Translations under genes and position numbers: made by a program
DNA from: Alcaligenaceae bacterium CGII-47
GTDB taxonomy: Bacteria > Pseudomonadota > Gammaproteobacteria > Burkholderiales > Burkholderiaceae_B
Length of the DNA: 40,988 nt
Reading direction: 5' to 3'
NCBI GenBank assembly: GCA_019166125.1
Contig: JAHTBO010000014.1
Span: 1 to 40,988 of the forward strand
Shown here: piece after piece, positions 7,964 through 16,147 of the stretch
Layout of the letters: each line of letters begins with the position of its first letter
How positions within the stretch are numbered: the stretch's first letter is position 1
Notes under the pieces: generated by a model
What the model was told of the DNA's origin: nothing
Database searches by the model: none
Seen by the model: the letters and a program-made list of their open reading frames with translations, nothing else

Positions 7964-8733
7964 TCGTGCGCTCCTTTCAGGCCGGCGTCGGCGGTGCCCA
8001 TATAGGCCTGCATGACTTTGGGGTTGCGTGCAATCTCCTGATAGCTCCCTTCGGCTAAAATCGAGCCGCGCTGCAACACGGTAATTGTGTCGGCAATTGA
8101 CGCCACCACGTTCATGTTGTGCTCTACCAGCAAGATCGTCCGGTCGGCAGAGACTTTCTTGATCAGCGCCGTTACTCTGTCGACATCTTCGTGGCCCATG
8201 CCTTGCGTAGGTTCGTCCAGAAGCATCAGCTCAGGCTCCATGGCAAGGGTGGTTGATATCTCCAGCGACCGCTTGCGGCCGTATGGTAGGTCCATAGCAA
8301 GCTTATCGGCAAGCGAATCCAGGCCTACTAGCTCTAATAGCGCCATGGCCCGTTGATTCAGACAGTCCAGAACCCTTTCACTTTTCCAGAAATGGAAGGA
8401 ATTGCCTTGATTGCGTTGTAGTCCTATGCGGACGTTCTCCAAAACACTCAGGTGAGGAAAAACCGCTGATATTTGAAAGGATCTAATGATTCCTCTACGT
8501 GCGATCTTTGCGGCATTTACCTCCGTAATGTCCTGCCCCTTGTAGAGGATTTGCCCCGAGGAAGGCTCCAAGAACTTGGTCAGGAGGTTGAAGCATGTTG
8601 TTTTCCCTGCCCCGTTAGGGCCAATCAGTGCATGGATGCTGCCGGTGCGGACGCGGAGATTGACGCCGCTAACCGCAGTGAATCCTTTAAATACCTTGGA
8701 CAAATCTTTTGTTTCAAGAATGCTGTCGTTCAT
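7960..8733 (-). CDS. livG: Branched-chain-type ABC transporter ATPase LivG
   Basis: The 257-residue ATPase has Walker A GPNGAGKTT near residue 40, Q-loop region RSFQISAVFPHLSVLENV, a signature of the LivG style (LPYGRKRSLEI in place of LSGGQ), Walker B LMLLDEPTQGM and switch VEHNM. The C-terminal LAEGSYQEIARNPKVMQAYMG extension is typical of LivG. It is the first Liv gene of the operon and is translationally coupled to livF (ATGA overlap). With LivF it energises uptake through LivHM; the matching periplasmic binding protein is probably the one at 16148-17359 in the co-regulated operon. Confidence 0.92.
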   Translation of the reverse strand: MNDSILETKDLSKVFKGFTAVSGVNLRVRTGSIHALIGPNGAGKTTCFNLLTKFLEPSSGQILYKGQDITEVNAAKIARRGIIRSFQISAVFPHLSVLENVRIGLQRNQGNSFHFWKSERVLDCLNQRAMALLELVGLDSLADKLAMDLPYGRKRSLEISTTLAMEPELMLLDEPTQGMGHEDVDRVTALIKKVSADRTILLVEHNMNVVASIADTITVLQRGSILAEGSYQEIARNPKVMQAYMGTADAGLKGAHE

Positions 8734-8805
8734 TGTCCCTCCGGACCGAGTTCAGGAATAAGGCTTTGTCGCTGTCGAACTTCCGCCACAAGGCTGAACC
8801 TCATG

Positions 8806-9951
8806 TCAGAGCGCGGCGGCATAGATGGTCCGTGCGTCCTGCTCGGTCAGCTCTCTGGGATTATTCCCAAGTAGACGAACCTGCTTCATCGCATCGGCGG
8901 CCAAGCCATCGAGGTCGTCGTCGCGAATGCCAACATCAGCAAGTCGGCGTGGAATACCGGTTTCTTCGATCAGGCTCTCCAGCCGCTGTATGAAAGCAAG
9001 CGCCTTCGCTTCATCGCTGCCACTGGGTCGAGGCACTATGATTTCCGCAAGCTCCGCATATAAATGCGGCACGACCTGCGCGTTGAAATGCAACACCGGA
9101 GGAAGAATCAGAGAATTGGATAAGCCGTGAGGCACATGGAATGTCCCGCCTATGGGATATGCCAACGCATGCACGGCGGCCACAGGCGCATTGGCGAAGG
9201 CTTGCCCCGCCAGCGTGGCGCCCAGCAGCATGGCCTCGCGCGCGGCGCGGTTAGCCTCACCCCCGCAGGCAGACAGCAGATTTTCGTTCAACAGGCCCAG
9301 CGCCTTGCAGGCCAGCATGTCGGACAAGGGATTTTTCAGGTGTCTGGACGTATAAGCCTCGATCGCATGTACCATTGCGTCAATGCCGGTCATTGCGGTG
9401 GCCGCAGGAGGCAATGACATCGTGAGCTCAGCGTCCAGGATTGCCATGTCAGCGTAGAGCATTGGCGACACCACGCCCATCTTCGTCGTCTCGCCGGTGG
9501 TCACAATCGAGACTGGTGTCACTTCTGAGCCTGTTCCGGCTGTAGTCGGAATCAAGATCAGCGGTAACCGCGGACCGCTGACATTTCCAATCCCGTACAT
9601 GTCGTGCAGCGACTGTGAAGACGCCACTAGTGCAGCGATCAACTTTGCCACGTCCAAGGACGAGCCTCCGCCCAACCCAAGTACAATCTCAGCTCGGCTC
9701 TGACGGGCTCGCTCTGCCACCTCTAATACGACATTTTCAGGCGGATCCGCTACCACATCATCGATCACGGTTACGGTCCAACCGGCATCGGCCAGGCTAG
9801 ACAGCGCTGGCGCTAATAAGCCACTGCCATGAAGAAACGCATCGGTTATCAGGCAAAGGCGCTTTTCGGCATAGCGCTGTCTAAGTATCTCGCCAATCCT
9901 GCGAGCGGCACCAAACTCAATCAGTAGCGATTGAACGGTTCGAAATTCCAT
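8806..9951 (-). CDS. Iron-containing (group III) alcohol dehydrogenase
   Basis: The protein has 381 residues. The N-terminal half has the NAD-binding motifs GGGSSLDVAKLIA (near residue 91) and PTTAGTGSEVTPVSI. The C-terminal half has the metal-site motifs GIDAMVHAIEAYTS and ALAYPIGGTFHVPHGLSN, whose His residues with an upstream Asp (AILDAE) bind the divalent metal. Such enzymes interconvert alcohols and aldehydes, or act on maleylacetate or hydroxy acids; the substrate is unknown. The ATG at 9951 is chosen because GGAG lies 8 nt before it; the longer frame from a TTG at 9984 lacks support. It sits between the CoA ligase and livG in one operon, so it probably prepares or finishes the same substrate. 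Confidence 0.87.
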   Translation of the reverse strand: MEFRTVQSLLIEFGAARRIGEILRQRYAEKRLCLITDAFLHGSGLLAPALSSLADAGWTVTVIDDVVADPPENVVLEVAERARQSRAEIVLGLGGGSSLDVAKLIAALVASSQSLHDMYGIGNVSGPRLPLILIPTTAGTGSEVTPVSIVTTGETTKMGVVSPMLYADMAILDAELTMSLPPAATAMTGIDAMVHAIEAYTSRHLKNPLSDMLACKALGLLNENLLSACGGEANRAAREAMLLGATLAGQAFANAPVAAVHALAYPIGGTFHVPHGLSNSLILPPVLHFNAQVVPHLYAELAEIIVPRPSGSDEAKALAFIQRLESLIEETGIPRRLADVGIRDDDLDGLAADAMKQVRLLGNNPRELTEQDARTIYAAAL

Positions 9952-10045
9952 CGTGAGCTCTCCATCTTTGCTTGTCGTGCGCAATGTGCTTGCAGGCCAC
10001 GACGCTTATAGTTACTTCTGTTGGCCTCTCGGCGACTGAACTCAG

Positions 10046-11530
10046 TCAAACACGCAATAGTCGTTTGAGAATTTTTCCGGTGGGGCCTTTGGGCAGTTCG
10101 TCCATGAACGCCACCGCGCTCGGCACCTTGTATTCGGCCAGCAACTGACGGCAATGGTCTTGCAGTTCCTCGGCTGATGCTTGGTGCGCTTCGCGCGTCA
10201 CGATGCATGCCTTAATGGTTTCGCCGTATAGTTCATCAGGAGTTCCGACGACAGCGCACTCGAGGACCGCGGGATGCTGATAGAGCGTTTCTTCGATCTC
10301 GACCGGATACACATTGGCTCCGCCGCGAATAATCATGTCGCGCTTGCGACCGACGATATAAAGATAGCCATCAGCGTCAAGCCGACCCAAGTCGCCCGTG
10401 TACACCCAGCCGTCGCGCAGAGTTTCTTGCGTAGCCTGCAAGTTCTTGTAGTAGCCCAACATAACGTTTGGACCCTTCAGCAAGACTTCGCCAACTTCGC
10501 CGTGCGGAAGCTCACGGTCGTCTTCATCGACGATACGCACGGCGCAGCCAGGCAATGCCCGGCCACATGAGTCTCGCCTTCCCTGCCGCTCAGTCGCGGG
10601 ATCATAGCTGGTGATTGGAGTCCCTTCGGTCTGACCCCAAAGGTCATAAAGAGTGACGCCGAAAGTCTGTTGCATCTGCTGCACCACATTCCACGACAAA
10701 CTCGAACCGGCCGCAACACAATAGCGCAGCGAGGATGCATCAACATCCTTGCCAAGCGCCCAATTCAGCATCATGGTGTACATGGTCGGCACACCCATAA
10801 AGATGGTTATGCGTTCGGACTCGATAGTGCGCAGGACCAGTTCCGGATGGAAGCGATCCTGTAGGACTATGGTTGCGCCCGCGCGGATGCAGGCGCAGCA
10901 ATTGATCATCAACGGATAGATGAAAGATAATGAGTTAGGAATGATTGATTTATCATCCGGTCGAATCTGGAAGTTGCCACCTGAAATTTCTGTAATCGCG
11001 CTCAATGCTTCGTGTGATAGCAAAACACCTTTGGGTCGGCCCGTAGTTCCCGAGGTATAGAATATGACAGCAGGTTCCTGGGGCTCACATTCGGCGAATT
11101 CAGCCTGCGGTATGCCCTGAGCCAGCAGGAGATCGAAACTATCGGGCTGTTCGTCGCCGAACACGGCGCGCAGGCGTTCGGGCACACACTGCTCGATAGA
11201 CGCCAGAAGGTCCGTATCGACGAACACCAAGGATGGCTCGCTGTGCTCAACGATGTAGCCAAGTTCGGCTGCGGTCAGGGCTGGGTTGACCGGCACCACG
11301 ATAGCCCCCACTGCCAGTGAGCCTAGCATGGCCACTACCCACTCTGGCTTGTTCTTGGCCAGCAGCAAGACACGGTCGCCACGTTGCACCCCGCGCATAC
11401 GCAGCGCGTGCGCCAGCTGGTGAATCTGGGTCTGGATCGCGTCGAATTCATAATCGGTCCCGTTGTAACGGAACAGTGCTTTATCGCCATAAAGCGGCGC
11501 CGACTGCAAAAGAATATGAGCTAAATTCAT
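10046..11530 (-). CDS. Acyl-CoA synthetase (AMP-forming), copy 1
   Basis: This ANL-superfamily ligase has 494 residues. It has the phosphate-binding loop FYTSGTTGRPKGV (near residue 158), YDLWGQTEGTP, the ribose-binding VYTGDLGRLDADGYLYIVGR and the C-terminal catalytic lysine region KGPTGKILKR. It activates a carboxylic acid to its CoA thioester. The ATG at 11530 follows AAGGTGG and matches the start of copy 2. It is first in the minus-strand operon with adh and livGFHM and is driven by a consensus promoter at 11647-11675. The first 512 bp (11019-11530) are about 98% identical to copy 2 (18409-18920), while the remainder, including the acid-binding pocket, is only about two-thirds identical at protein level. 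The two probably share chemistry but differ in substrate range. Confidence 0.9.
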   Translation of the reverse strand: MNLAHILLQSAPLYGDKALFRYNGTDYEFDAIQTQIHQLAHALRMRGVQRGDRVLLLAKNKPEWVVAMLGSLAVGAIVVPVNPALTAAELGYIVEHSEPSLVFVDTDLLASIEQCVPERLRAVFGDEQPDSFDLLLAQGIPQAEFAECEPQEPAVIFYTSGTTGRPKGVLLSHEALSAITEISGGNFQIRPDDKSIIPNSLSFIYPLMINCCACIRAGATIVLQDRFHPELVLRTIESERITIFMGVPTMYTMMLNWALGKDVDASSLRYCVAAGSSLSWNVVQQMQQTFGVTLYDLWGQTEGTPITSYDPATERQGRRDSCGRALPGCAVRIVDEDDRELPHGEVGEVLLKGPNVMLGYYKNLQATQETLRDGWVYTGDLGRLDADGYLYIVGRKRDMIIRGGANVYPVEIEETLYQHPAVLECAVVGTPDELYGETIKACIVTREAHQASAEELQDHCRQLLAEYKVPSAVAFMDELPKGPTGKILKRLLRV

Positions 11531-11646
11531 TGTGCCACCTTTGAAATCCCAGTAAGCAAGAGCACCGCCAATGGCTTCGTGCGGCTCACGAACAGATGCG
11601 CTCATTCCGGGATGCCTCCTGTATTGTTCCGCGTTTATGCCGGAAA

Positions 11647-11675
11647 AGAATAGGGTCTAATCGAAGCCATGTCAA
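11647..11675 (-). promoter_or_regulatory. Sigma-70 promoter of the CoA ligase-adh-livGFHM operon
   Basis: On the minus strand, TTGACA (complement of 11670-11675) and TATTCT (complement of 11647-11652) are separated by exactly 17 bp. The 15 bases TGTCAAGAAAAATGA at 11670-11684 (read on plus) recur exactly at 22644-22658 in front of the other minus-strand operon. The palindromic operator begins 6 bp upstream of the -35 box. Confidence 0.72.
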
Positions 11676-11680
11676 GAAAA

Positions 11681-11703
11681 ATGATTGGTGACTCATAATT
11701 CAT
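11681..11703. promoter_or_regulatory. 23-bp palindromic operator, site 1
   Basis: The site has the form ATGA-N3-GTGA-N-TCAT-N3-TCAT, two nested inverted repeats around one central base. Sites 2 (13025-13047) and 3 (22655-22677) have the same architecture. It lies between the divergent CoA ligase and thioesterase genes, next to the minus-strand -35 box and overlapping the likely plus-strand -35 region. Binding by the TetR protein encoded at 14335 is inferred. Confidence 0.75.
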
Positions 11704-11713
11704 GTAATATACA
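11685..11713 (+). promoter_or_regulatory. Possible promoter of the thioesterase-hydratase operon
   Basis: TTGGTG (11685-11690) and TATACA (11708-11713) are 17 bp apart and lie 50 bp upstream of the thioesterase start. The -35 box falls inside the palindromic operator, so a bound repressor would block both divergent promoters. The match is moderate. Confidence 0.45.
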
Positions 11714-11762
11714 CTCCGTTGAGGAAATTGCGTTACCTACGCGCATTCTATGGGAGAAATCT

Positions 11763-12218
11763 ATGCAGAAAGAGCCGCCCGCAGACAGAGGTTGCTACAC
11801 CTACTTCAGTCCTATAGCGACCCGTTGGATGGATAACGATATCTACGGTCATATCAACAATGTTGCCTACTATTCTTATTTCGATAGCGTGGTGAATCGC
11901 TATACGATCGAGGTTGGCGGACTGGACATCCATGACGGCGATGTAATCGGCTTAGTCATAGAAAGCATGTGTCAGTATCATCAACCAGCCGCGTTCCCCG
12001 ACGCGCTTGAGGCCGGTGTCAGGGTTTCCAAACTGGGCCGATCCAGCGTCCGTTACGAGATAGGCATCTTTTTCCCTGGATCGGAAACGCCGATCGCGAG
12101 TGGACACTTCGTGCACGTTTTTGTCGACCGGGAGAGTCGCAAACCGGTCGCTATTCCGGACGGAATACGGGCAGGTATGGCTAAGCTCACAGATGACTCC
12201 AATAGGAAACAATCATGA
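11763..12218 (+). CDS. Acyl-CoA thioesterase, 4HBT hotdog family
   Basis: A 151-residue hotdog-fold protein with TRWMDNDIYGHINNVAYYSYFD near residues 22-43, which carries the catalytic Asp and the GHxNN motif of 4-hydroxybenzoyl-CoA thioesterase-like enzymes. It hydrolyses an acyl-CoA to acid and CoA, perhaps rescuing CoA from dead-end intermediates of the pathway. The ATG at 11763 follows GGGAGAAA; the longer frame from 11685 would begin inside the promoter. It overlaps the next gene by 4 bp (ATGA), so the two are translationally coupled. It is transcribed away from the CoA ligase operon under the shared operator at 11681-11703. Confidence 0.85.
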   Translation: MQKEPPADRGCYTYFSPIATRWMDNDIYGHINNVAYYSYFDSVVNRYTIEVGGLDIHDGDVIGLVIESMCQYHQPAAFPDALEAGVRVSKLGRSSVRYEIGIFFPGSETPIASGHFVHVFVDRESRKPVAIPDGIRAGMAKLTDDSNRKQS

Positions 12219-12985
12219 CTACAGTTGACTTGAGCTGGCGAGATAGCATTGCGGTGCTGCGACTTAATCGACCCGACGCGCTCAACGCGCTGAATGCGCA
12301 GCTGATCCGAGATATCAGCGATGAGCTGGATCGTATCGATGCGTCAAACGCTCGTGTTCTGCTTATCACCGGCGCCGGAAGCCGGGCTTTTTGTGCCGGT
12401 GCGGACATTAAGGAATTGTCCGCACTACCCTTGCTGGACCGGAAGCGCACCCTGGAGTACGGACAGAAAGTTTTCGCCAAACTGGACGCACTGCGGATTC
12501 CTTCAATCGCTTTGATCAATGGCTATGCGCTAGGCGGTGGGCTTGAATTGGCGCTGGCGTGCACATTCCGGCTAGCCAGTCGACAAGCGAAGTTGAGCTT
12601 TCCGGAAATCAAGCTAGGGCTTATACCCGGATACGGCGGCACACAACGCCTGCCACGGCTGATCGGGACCCGCCGCGCTTTGGATATGGTCATGACGGGC
12701 CGGACTATAGACTGCGACGAAGCACTGAGTTTCGGGCTGGTCGACCATGTTATAGAGGGCGACCTGCTAAGCGCGGCCATAGATTACGCAAGCAAGTTCT
12801 GTTGCTACGGTTTGCCCGCGTTGCAACTAGCCCGCGAAACAATCCTGCGTTCGCAGGATGTAAGCCTGCATGAGGGCATGAAGATAGAAGCCGACTTAGC
12901 CAGCCTGGCGATGGCTACCGAGGACGCCGCGGAAGGTATGCGTGCCTTCATTGAAAAACGGACTCCGGTATTTCAGGACCGCTGA
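12215..12985 (+). CDS. Enoyl-CoA hydratase (crotonase), both catalytic Glu present
   Basis: The protein is a 256-residue crotonase. The oxyanion-hole segment AFCAGADIKEL (near residue 61) and both glutamates of true hydratases are present: GGGLELALAC (near residue 109) and FPEIKLGLIPGYGGTQRL (near residue 130). It should add water to a 2-enoyl-CoA. It is coupled to the thioesterase upstream (4-bp overlap). Of the three crotonases in this island it is the only one with both catalytic acids, so it is the best candidate for the ordinary beta-oxidation hydration step after the acyl-CoA dehydrogenase encoded next. Confidence 0.9.
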   Translation: MTTVDLSWRDSIAVLRLNRPDALNALNAQLIRDISDELDRIDASNARVLLITGAGSRAFCAGADIKELSALPLLDRKRTLEYGQKVFAKLDALRIPSIALINGYALGGGLELALACTFRLASRQAKLSFPEIKLGLIPGYGGTQRLPRLIGTRRALDMVMTGRTIDCDEALSFGLVDHVIEGDLLSAAIDYASKFCCYGLPALQLARETILRSQDVSLHEGMKIEADLASLAMATEDAAEGMRAFIEKRTPVFQDR

Positions 12986-13024
12986 TAGTCTGAAAAGGCA
13001 TCAACGATTTCTTTTTTATGAAAA

Positions 13025-13047
13025 ATGAATTATGATTCATTACTCAT
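13025..13047. promoter_or_regulatory. 23-bp palindromic operator, site 2
   Basis: A perfect version of the shared palindrome: ATGA-N3-ATGA-N-TCAT-N3-TCAT. It lies 73 bp upstream of the acyl-CoA dehydrogenase, which is followed by tetR, so the regulator would control its own expression. A CATAAT at 13091-13096 could be the -10 box, but no convincing -35 was found. Confidence 0.75.
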
Positions 13048-13120
13048 AATTTATGTGTGGCATTGTGTTTTCGGGACCACACTGGACTTTCATAATTATT
13101 CTTATTTCTCATAGAGCATC

Positions 13121-14272
13121 ATGATTTTAACCAACGAGCAAGAAATGGTCCGCGACACTGCGCGGGAATTCGCGAAGAAAGAAATCGCTCCTTATGCACA
13201 AGAATGGGAGCGTGACGGAGTGGTTCCGACGCACATTCTCAAACATCTTGGCGAACTAGGTTTGATGGGAATCTGCGTTGACGAACGTTGGGGTGGAGCA
13301 GGGGCCGACTTCGTGTCATATATCCTGGCCACAGTAGAGTTGGCAGGCGCCGATTGCGGCGTGTGCAACATGATGAACGTACACAACTCCCCAGTGTGCT
13401 CGGCGTTGTCGCGATACGGTACAGACGAGCAAAACGAACGCATGCTGCAGCCGCTTTCACAAGGCAAGTTGTTTGGTGCGTTGCTGCTGACAGAGCCAGA
13501 CGCCGGTTCAGATGCCTCTGCGATCAAAACCAGGGCTATCAAGAAAGGCAACAAGTACATTCTGAATGGAACCAAGCAGTTTGTGACCTCGGGGCAGACT
13601 GCGAATGTGGCAATGATTCTGGCGGTAACAGATCCGAGCAAAGGCAGCAAGGGAATCACTTGCTTTGTGACCTCAACGGACAACCCGGGCTACAAGGTAA
13701 GCCGTATCGAAGAAAAAATGGGGCACCGCAACTGCGATACCTGTCAAATAGTGCTGGACGATATGGAAGTCCCAGTTGAGGATGTTCTTGGGCAAGTCGG
13801 TGAAGGCTACAAAATCATTCTCTCATTCCTAACCCCTGGTAGAATCGCAATCGCGGCGCAGGCCGTTGGTGTAGCACGTGCAGCGCTTGAAGCTACACTT
13901 GTATATGCGCAGGAACGCAAAACTTTTGGCAAGCCACTGATCGAGCATCAGTCCATTGCATTTCGTTTAGCTGATATGGCTACGCAAGTCAGAATTGCTC
14001 GCACGGCGCTGTTGCAGGTTGCCCATGATCAGGAGACTGGGCGCATCGACCCCACGGACGCCTCAATGATCAAAGTTTTTGCCTCTGAAATGGCTGAAAA
14101 TGTCTGCTCGGCTGCAGTTCAGATCCATGGCGGTTACGGTTATCTAACGGATTACCCTGTCGAAAAATACTATCGGGATGCTCGTGTGCTGCAAATCTAC
14201 GAGGGTAGCAGCGAAGTGCAGAAAATCCTTATCAGTCGCAGCCTGGTTAAGAATGGCGCTAAATATTTATAA
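13121..14272 (+). CDS. Acyl-CoA dehydrogenase
   Basis: A 383-residue flavoprotein of the short/medium-chain acyl-CoA dehydrogenase type. Motifs include LTEPDAGSDASAIKT (near residue 126, FAD/substrate region), the middle beta domain, QERKTFGKPLIEHQSIAFRLADM, and the C-terminal IHGGYGYLTDYPVEKYYRDARVLQIYEGSSEVQK, where the Glu of YEG is the usual catalytic base. It oxidises an acyl-CoA to a 2-enoyl-CoA and passes electrons to ETF. The palindromic operator (site 2) lies upstream and tetR follows by 62 bp, probably in the same transcript. In a BadH-type pathway it would do the job of AliB, cyclohexanecarboxyl-CoA dehydrogenase; that assignment is inference. Confidence 0.92.
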   Translation: MILTNEQEMVRDTAREFAKKEIAPYAQEWERDGVVPTHILKHLGELGLMGICVDERWGGAGADFVSYILATVELAGADCGVCNMMNVHNSPVCSALSRYGTDEQNERMLQPLSQGKLFGALLLTEPDAGSDASAIKTRAIKKGNKYILNGTKQFVTSGQTANVAMILAVTDPSKGSKGITCFVTSTDNPGYKVSRIEEKMGHRNCDTCQIVLDDMEVPVEDVLGQVGEGYKIILSFLTPGRIAIAAQAVGVARAALEATLVYAQERKTFGKPLIEHQSIAFRLADMATQVRIARTALLQVAHDQETGRIDPTDASMIKVFASEMAENVCSAAVQIHGGYGYLTDYPVEKYYRDARVLQIYEGSSEVQKILISRSLVKNGAKYL

Positions 14273-14334
14273 TGGGGCCACAGCAAGCCGCTAGTAAGCA
14301 AATTGGACAGATCCAGCACTGAAGCGATAAAGCC

Positions 14335-14985
14335 TTGACGACACAACGCACCCTTAAAACAGCAAAAAAGAATGCTAGACCGGTACGTGAATCCACGCGC
14401 GCCGAAAAAGCTGAAAACACCCGCAACACACTGCTGGACGCTGCGGTCAAAATCGTGGGACGACTAGGCTACCAGGGCGCGTCGATCGCCAACATTACTG
14501 CCCATGCCAAAGTCGCGCAGGGTACGTTCTACAATTACTTTGAGTCGCGTCAGGATATCCTCGACCAGCTCTTGCCCATCATGGGCAGGCAGATGACCGA
14601 GTATATTAAGTCTCGCATGGATCCCGATACGCATGGTGTCGAGCGGGAAAAGCAACGCATAACCTTGTATTTCGAATTTCTGGCCGAGCATCCCTGGTTC
14701 CACCGCCTGGTAAATGAAGCGGAGACCATGGCGCCTAAAGCACACAAGGTCTATTTCAAGCATGTATCAGAAGGCTACATTCGCAGTCTGACCAGAAGCC
14801 TGGAGCGCGGTGAGATCAAGGGGTACACCGTTGAACAACTTGAGGCCATCGCCTACATGCTGATGTCCACTCGAACCTATCTCGCCCAGCGCTACGCCTT
14901 CAGCAGTCGTGGAGCCGTCAAGCCCGTGCCAGCCAATGTTATCAGCACCTACGTCGATGTCATTAGTCGAGCTCTGTACCGCTAA
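14335..14985 (+). CDS. TetR-family transcriptional regulator
   Basis: A 216-residue protein with a basic N-terminal arm, then a TetR helix-turn-helix (AVKIVGRLGYQGASIANITA, then VAQGTFYNYFESRQDILDQL, residues about 42-83) and a larger all-helical ligand domain. There is no suitable ATG. TTG at 14335 is the first available start after an in-frame TGA, but its ribosome site is weak, so the true start could be a little later. It follows the acyl-CoA dehydrogenase, which carries palindromic site 2, so autoregulation is likely. As the only TetR gene in the island it is the natural ligand-responsive repressor for sites 1-3, probably released by an acyl-CoA intermediate. The specific ligand is unknown. 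Confidence 0.87.
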   Translation: MTTQRTLKTAKKNARPVRESTRAEKAENTRNTLLDAAVKIVGRLGYQGASIANITAHAKVAQGTFYNYFESRQDILDQLLPIMGRQMTEYIKSRMDPDTHGVEREKQRITLYFEFLAEHPWFHRLVNEAETMAPKAHKVYFKHVSEGYIRSLTRSLERGEIKGYTVEQLEAIAYMLMSTRTYLAQRYAFSSRGAVKPVPANVISTYVDVISRALYR

Positions 14986-15090
14986 GTTTTAAATAGGTAT
15001 GCGGTCAAACTACCGGGGGCTCAAAGCAACCTGGAAAGAACGGTGCCCCAGCCCCCAAGAGAAAGGCGTAAACGTGTCGAGTATCCCTAC

Positions 15091-16065
15091 TTAAGGAACA
15101 ATCAACACTTTGCCAGTAGTCTTGCGGTCTGCCATATCCTGCAATGCGCGTGCTGTATCTTCCAGTCGATATCGTGCGGAAATATGCGGCCGGATTTTGC
15201 CAGCTTGTATCCATTCGACAATCGTCTGGAAGTCCTCTTGACAACTGGCCGGTTCCCGTTTGATGTAATCCCCCCAAAATACGCCTATCAGCGCCGCCCC
15301 TTTGAGCAGCGGCAGATTGAAGGCTAATTTCGGAATTTCGCCGCTGGCGAAGCCCACGATCAAGTAGCGGCCGCGCCATCCCACGGAGCGAAATGCCAAC
15401 TCGGCGTTGGCGCCCCCCACTGGATCGAAGATAACATCGGGACCTTTCCCGTTAGTGATCGATTTGATTCGTTCACGTAGATTTTCGCTACTGTAGTCGA
15501 TCGTCTCGTCCGCGCCCTGCTCTCGACATACGGCAAGCTTGTCATTGGTGGAGGCTGCGGCAATCACGCGCGCGCCTAGGGCTTTGGCAATACCGATGGC
15601 AGCCAGTCCAACACCTCCGGCAGCGCCGAGCACTAACAATGTTTCGCCTGCCTTGAGTTGGCCGCGATCCACTACCGCATGATAGGACGTCCCGTAAGCC
15701 ATAAAGAAGGCGGCTGCCGTATCGAAATCCAGCCCCGCCGGCATAAGCATGACTTCATCTGCTTTCATGCGCGCTAAGCTGCTAAAAGCGCCATGCGTAC
15801 CAACCGCAATGACAGAGTCGCCCGGTTTGACGTGCGAGACGTTGGCACCTACAGCATGGACGGTACCCGCAAGCTCAGTGCCGGGCACGAAGGGCAGGGG
15901 AGGCTTCACCTGGTACTTATTCTGGATGATCAGCACATCGGGAAAATTGACGCTGGCCGCCTTAACTGCAATGATTACTTCGCCAGCTTCTGGAGTGATG
16001 TCAGGTAACGATTCTACGGTAAGCGACTCGGGCGGGCCCCAAGCCTTGCACAACACAGCTTTCAT
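15091..16065 (-). CDS. NADPH:quinone oxidoreductase-like MDR protein
   Basis: The protein has 324 residues and belongs to the zinc-free medium-chain reductase group. It starts MKAVLCKAWGPPESLTVESL, has the substrate-side VPGTELAGTVHAVG, the nucleotide-binding LGAAGGVGLAAIGIAKALGA near residue 148, and a typical LEDTARALQDMADRKTTGKV tail. Members reduce quinones, enoyl-CoAs or alpha,beta-unsaturated carbonyls with NADPH. Here it could act as an enoyl-CoA or enone reductase of the pathway. The ATG at 16065 is preceded by AGGAACC; the longer frame to 16110 lacks a site. It is the last gene of the operon running from 22552 and converges with tetR. Confidence 0.85.
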   Translation of the reverse strand: MKAVLCKAWGPPESLTVESLPDITPEAGEVIIAVKAASVNFPDVLIIQNKYQVKPPLPFVPGTELAGTVHAVGANVSHVKPGDSVIAVGTHGAFSSLARMKADEVMLMPAGLDFDTAAAFFMAYGTSYHAVVDRGQLKAGETLLVLGAAGGVGLAAIGIAKALGARVIAAASTNDKLAVCREQGADETIDYSSENLRERIKSITNGKGPDVIFDPVGGANAELAFRSVGWRGRYLIVGFASGEIPKLAFNLPLLKGAALIGVFWGDYIKREPASCQEDFQTIVEWIQAGKIRPHISARYRLEDTARALQDMADRKTTGKVLIVP

Positions 16066-16147
16066 GATGGTTCCTATGGCAAAATCTGATGCAGAAAGGC
16101 GCTGCGACATATGTGTCGCAGCGCTAGCCGCTACTTGGTCGGAAATC

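Noticed and set aside
15022..15058. GGGGGCT...AGCCCCC inverted repeat between tetR and the quinone oxidoreductase as a bidirectional terminator
   Set aside because: The stem is short with a loop of about 25 bases and no T-run, so it is too weak to call.
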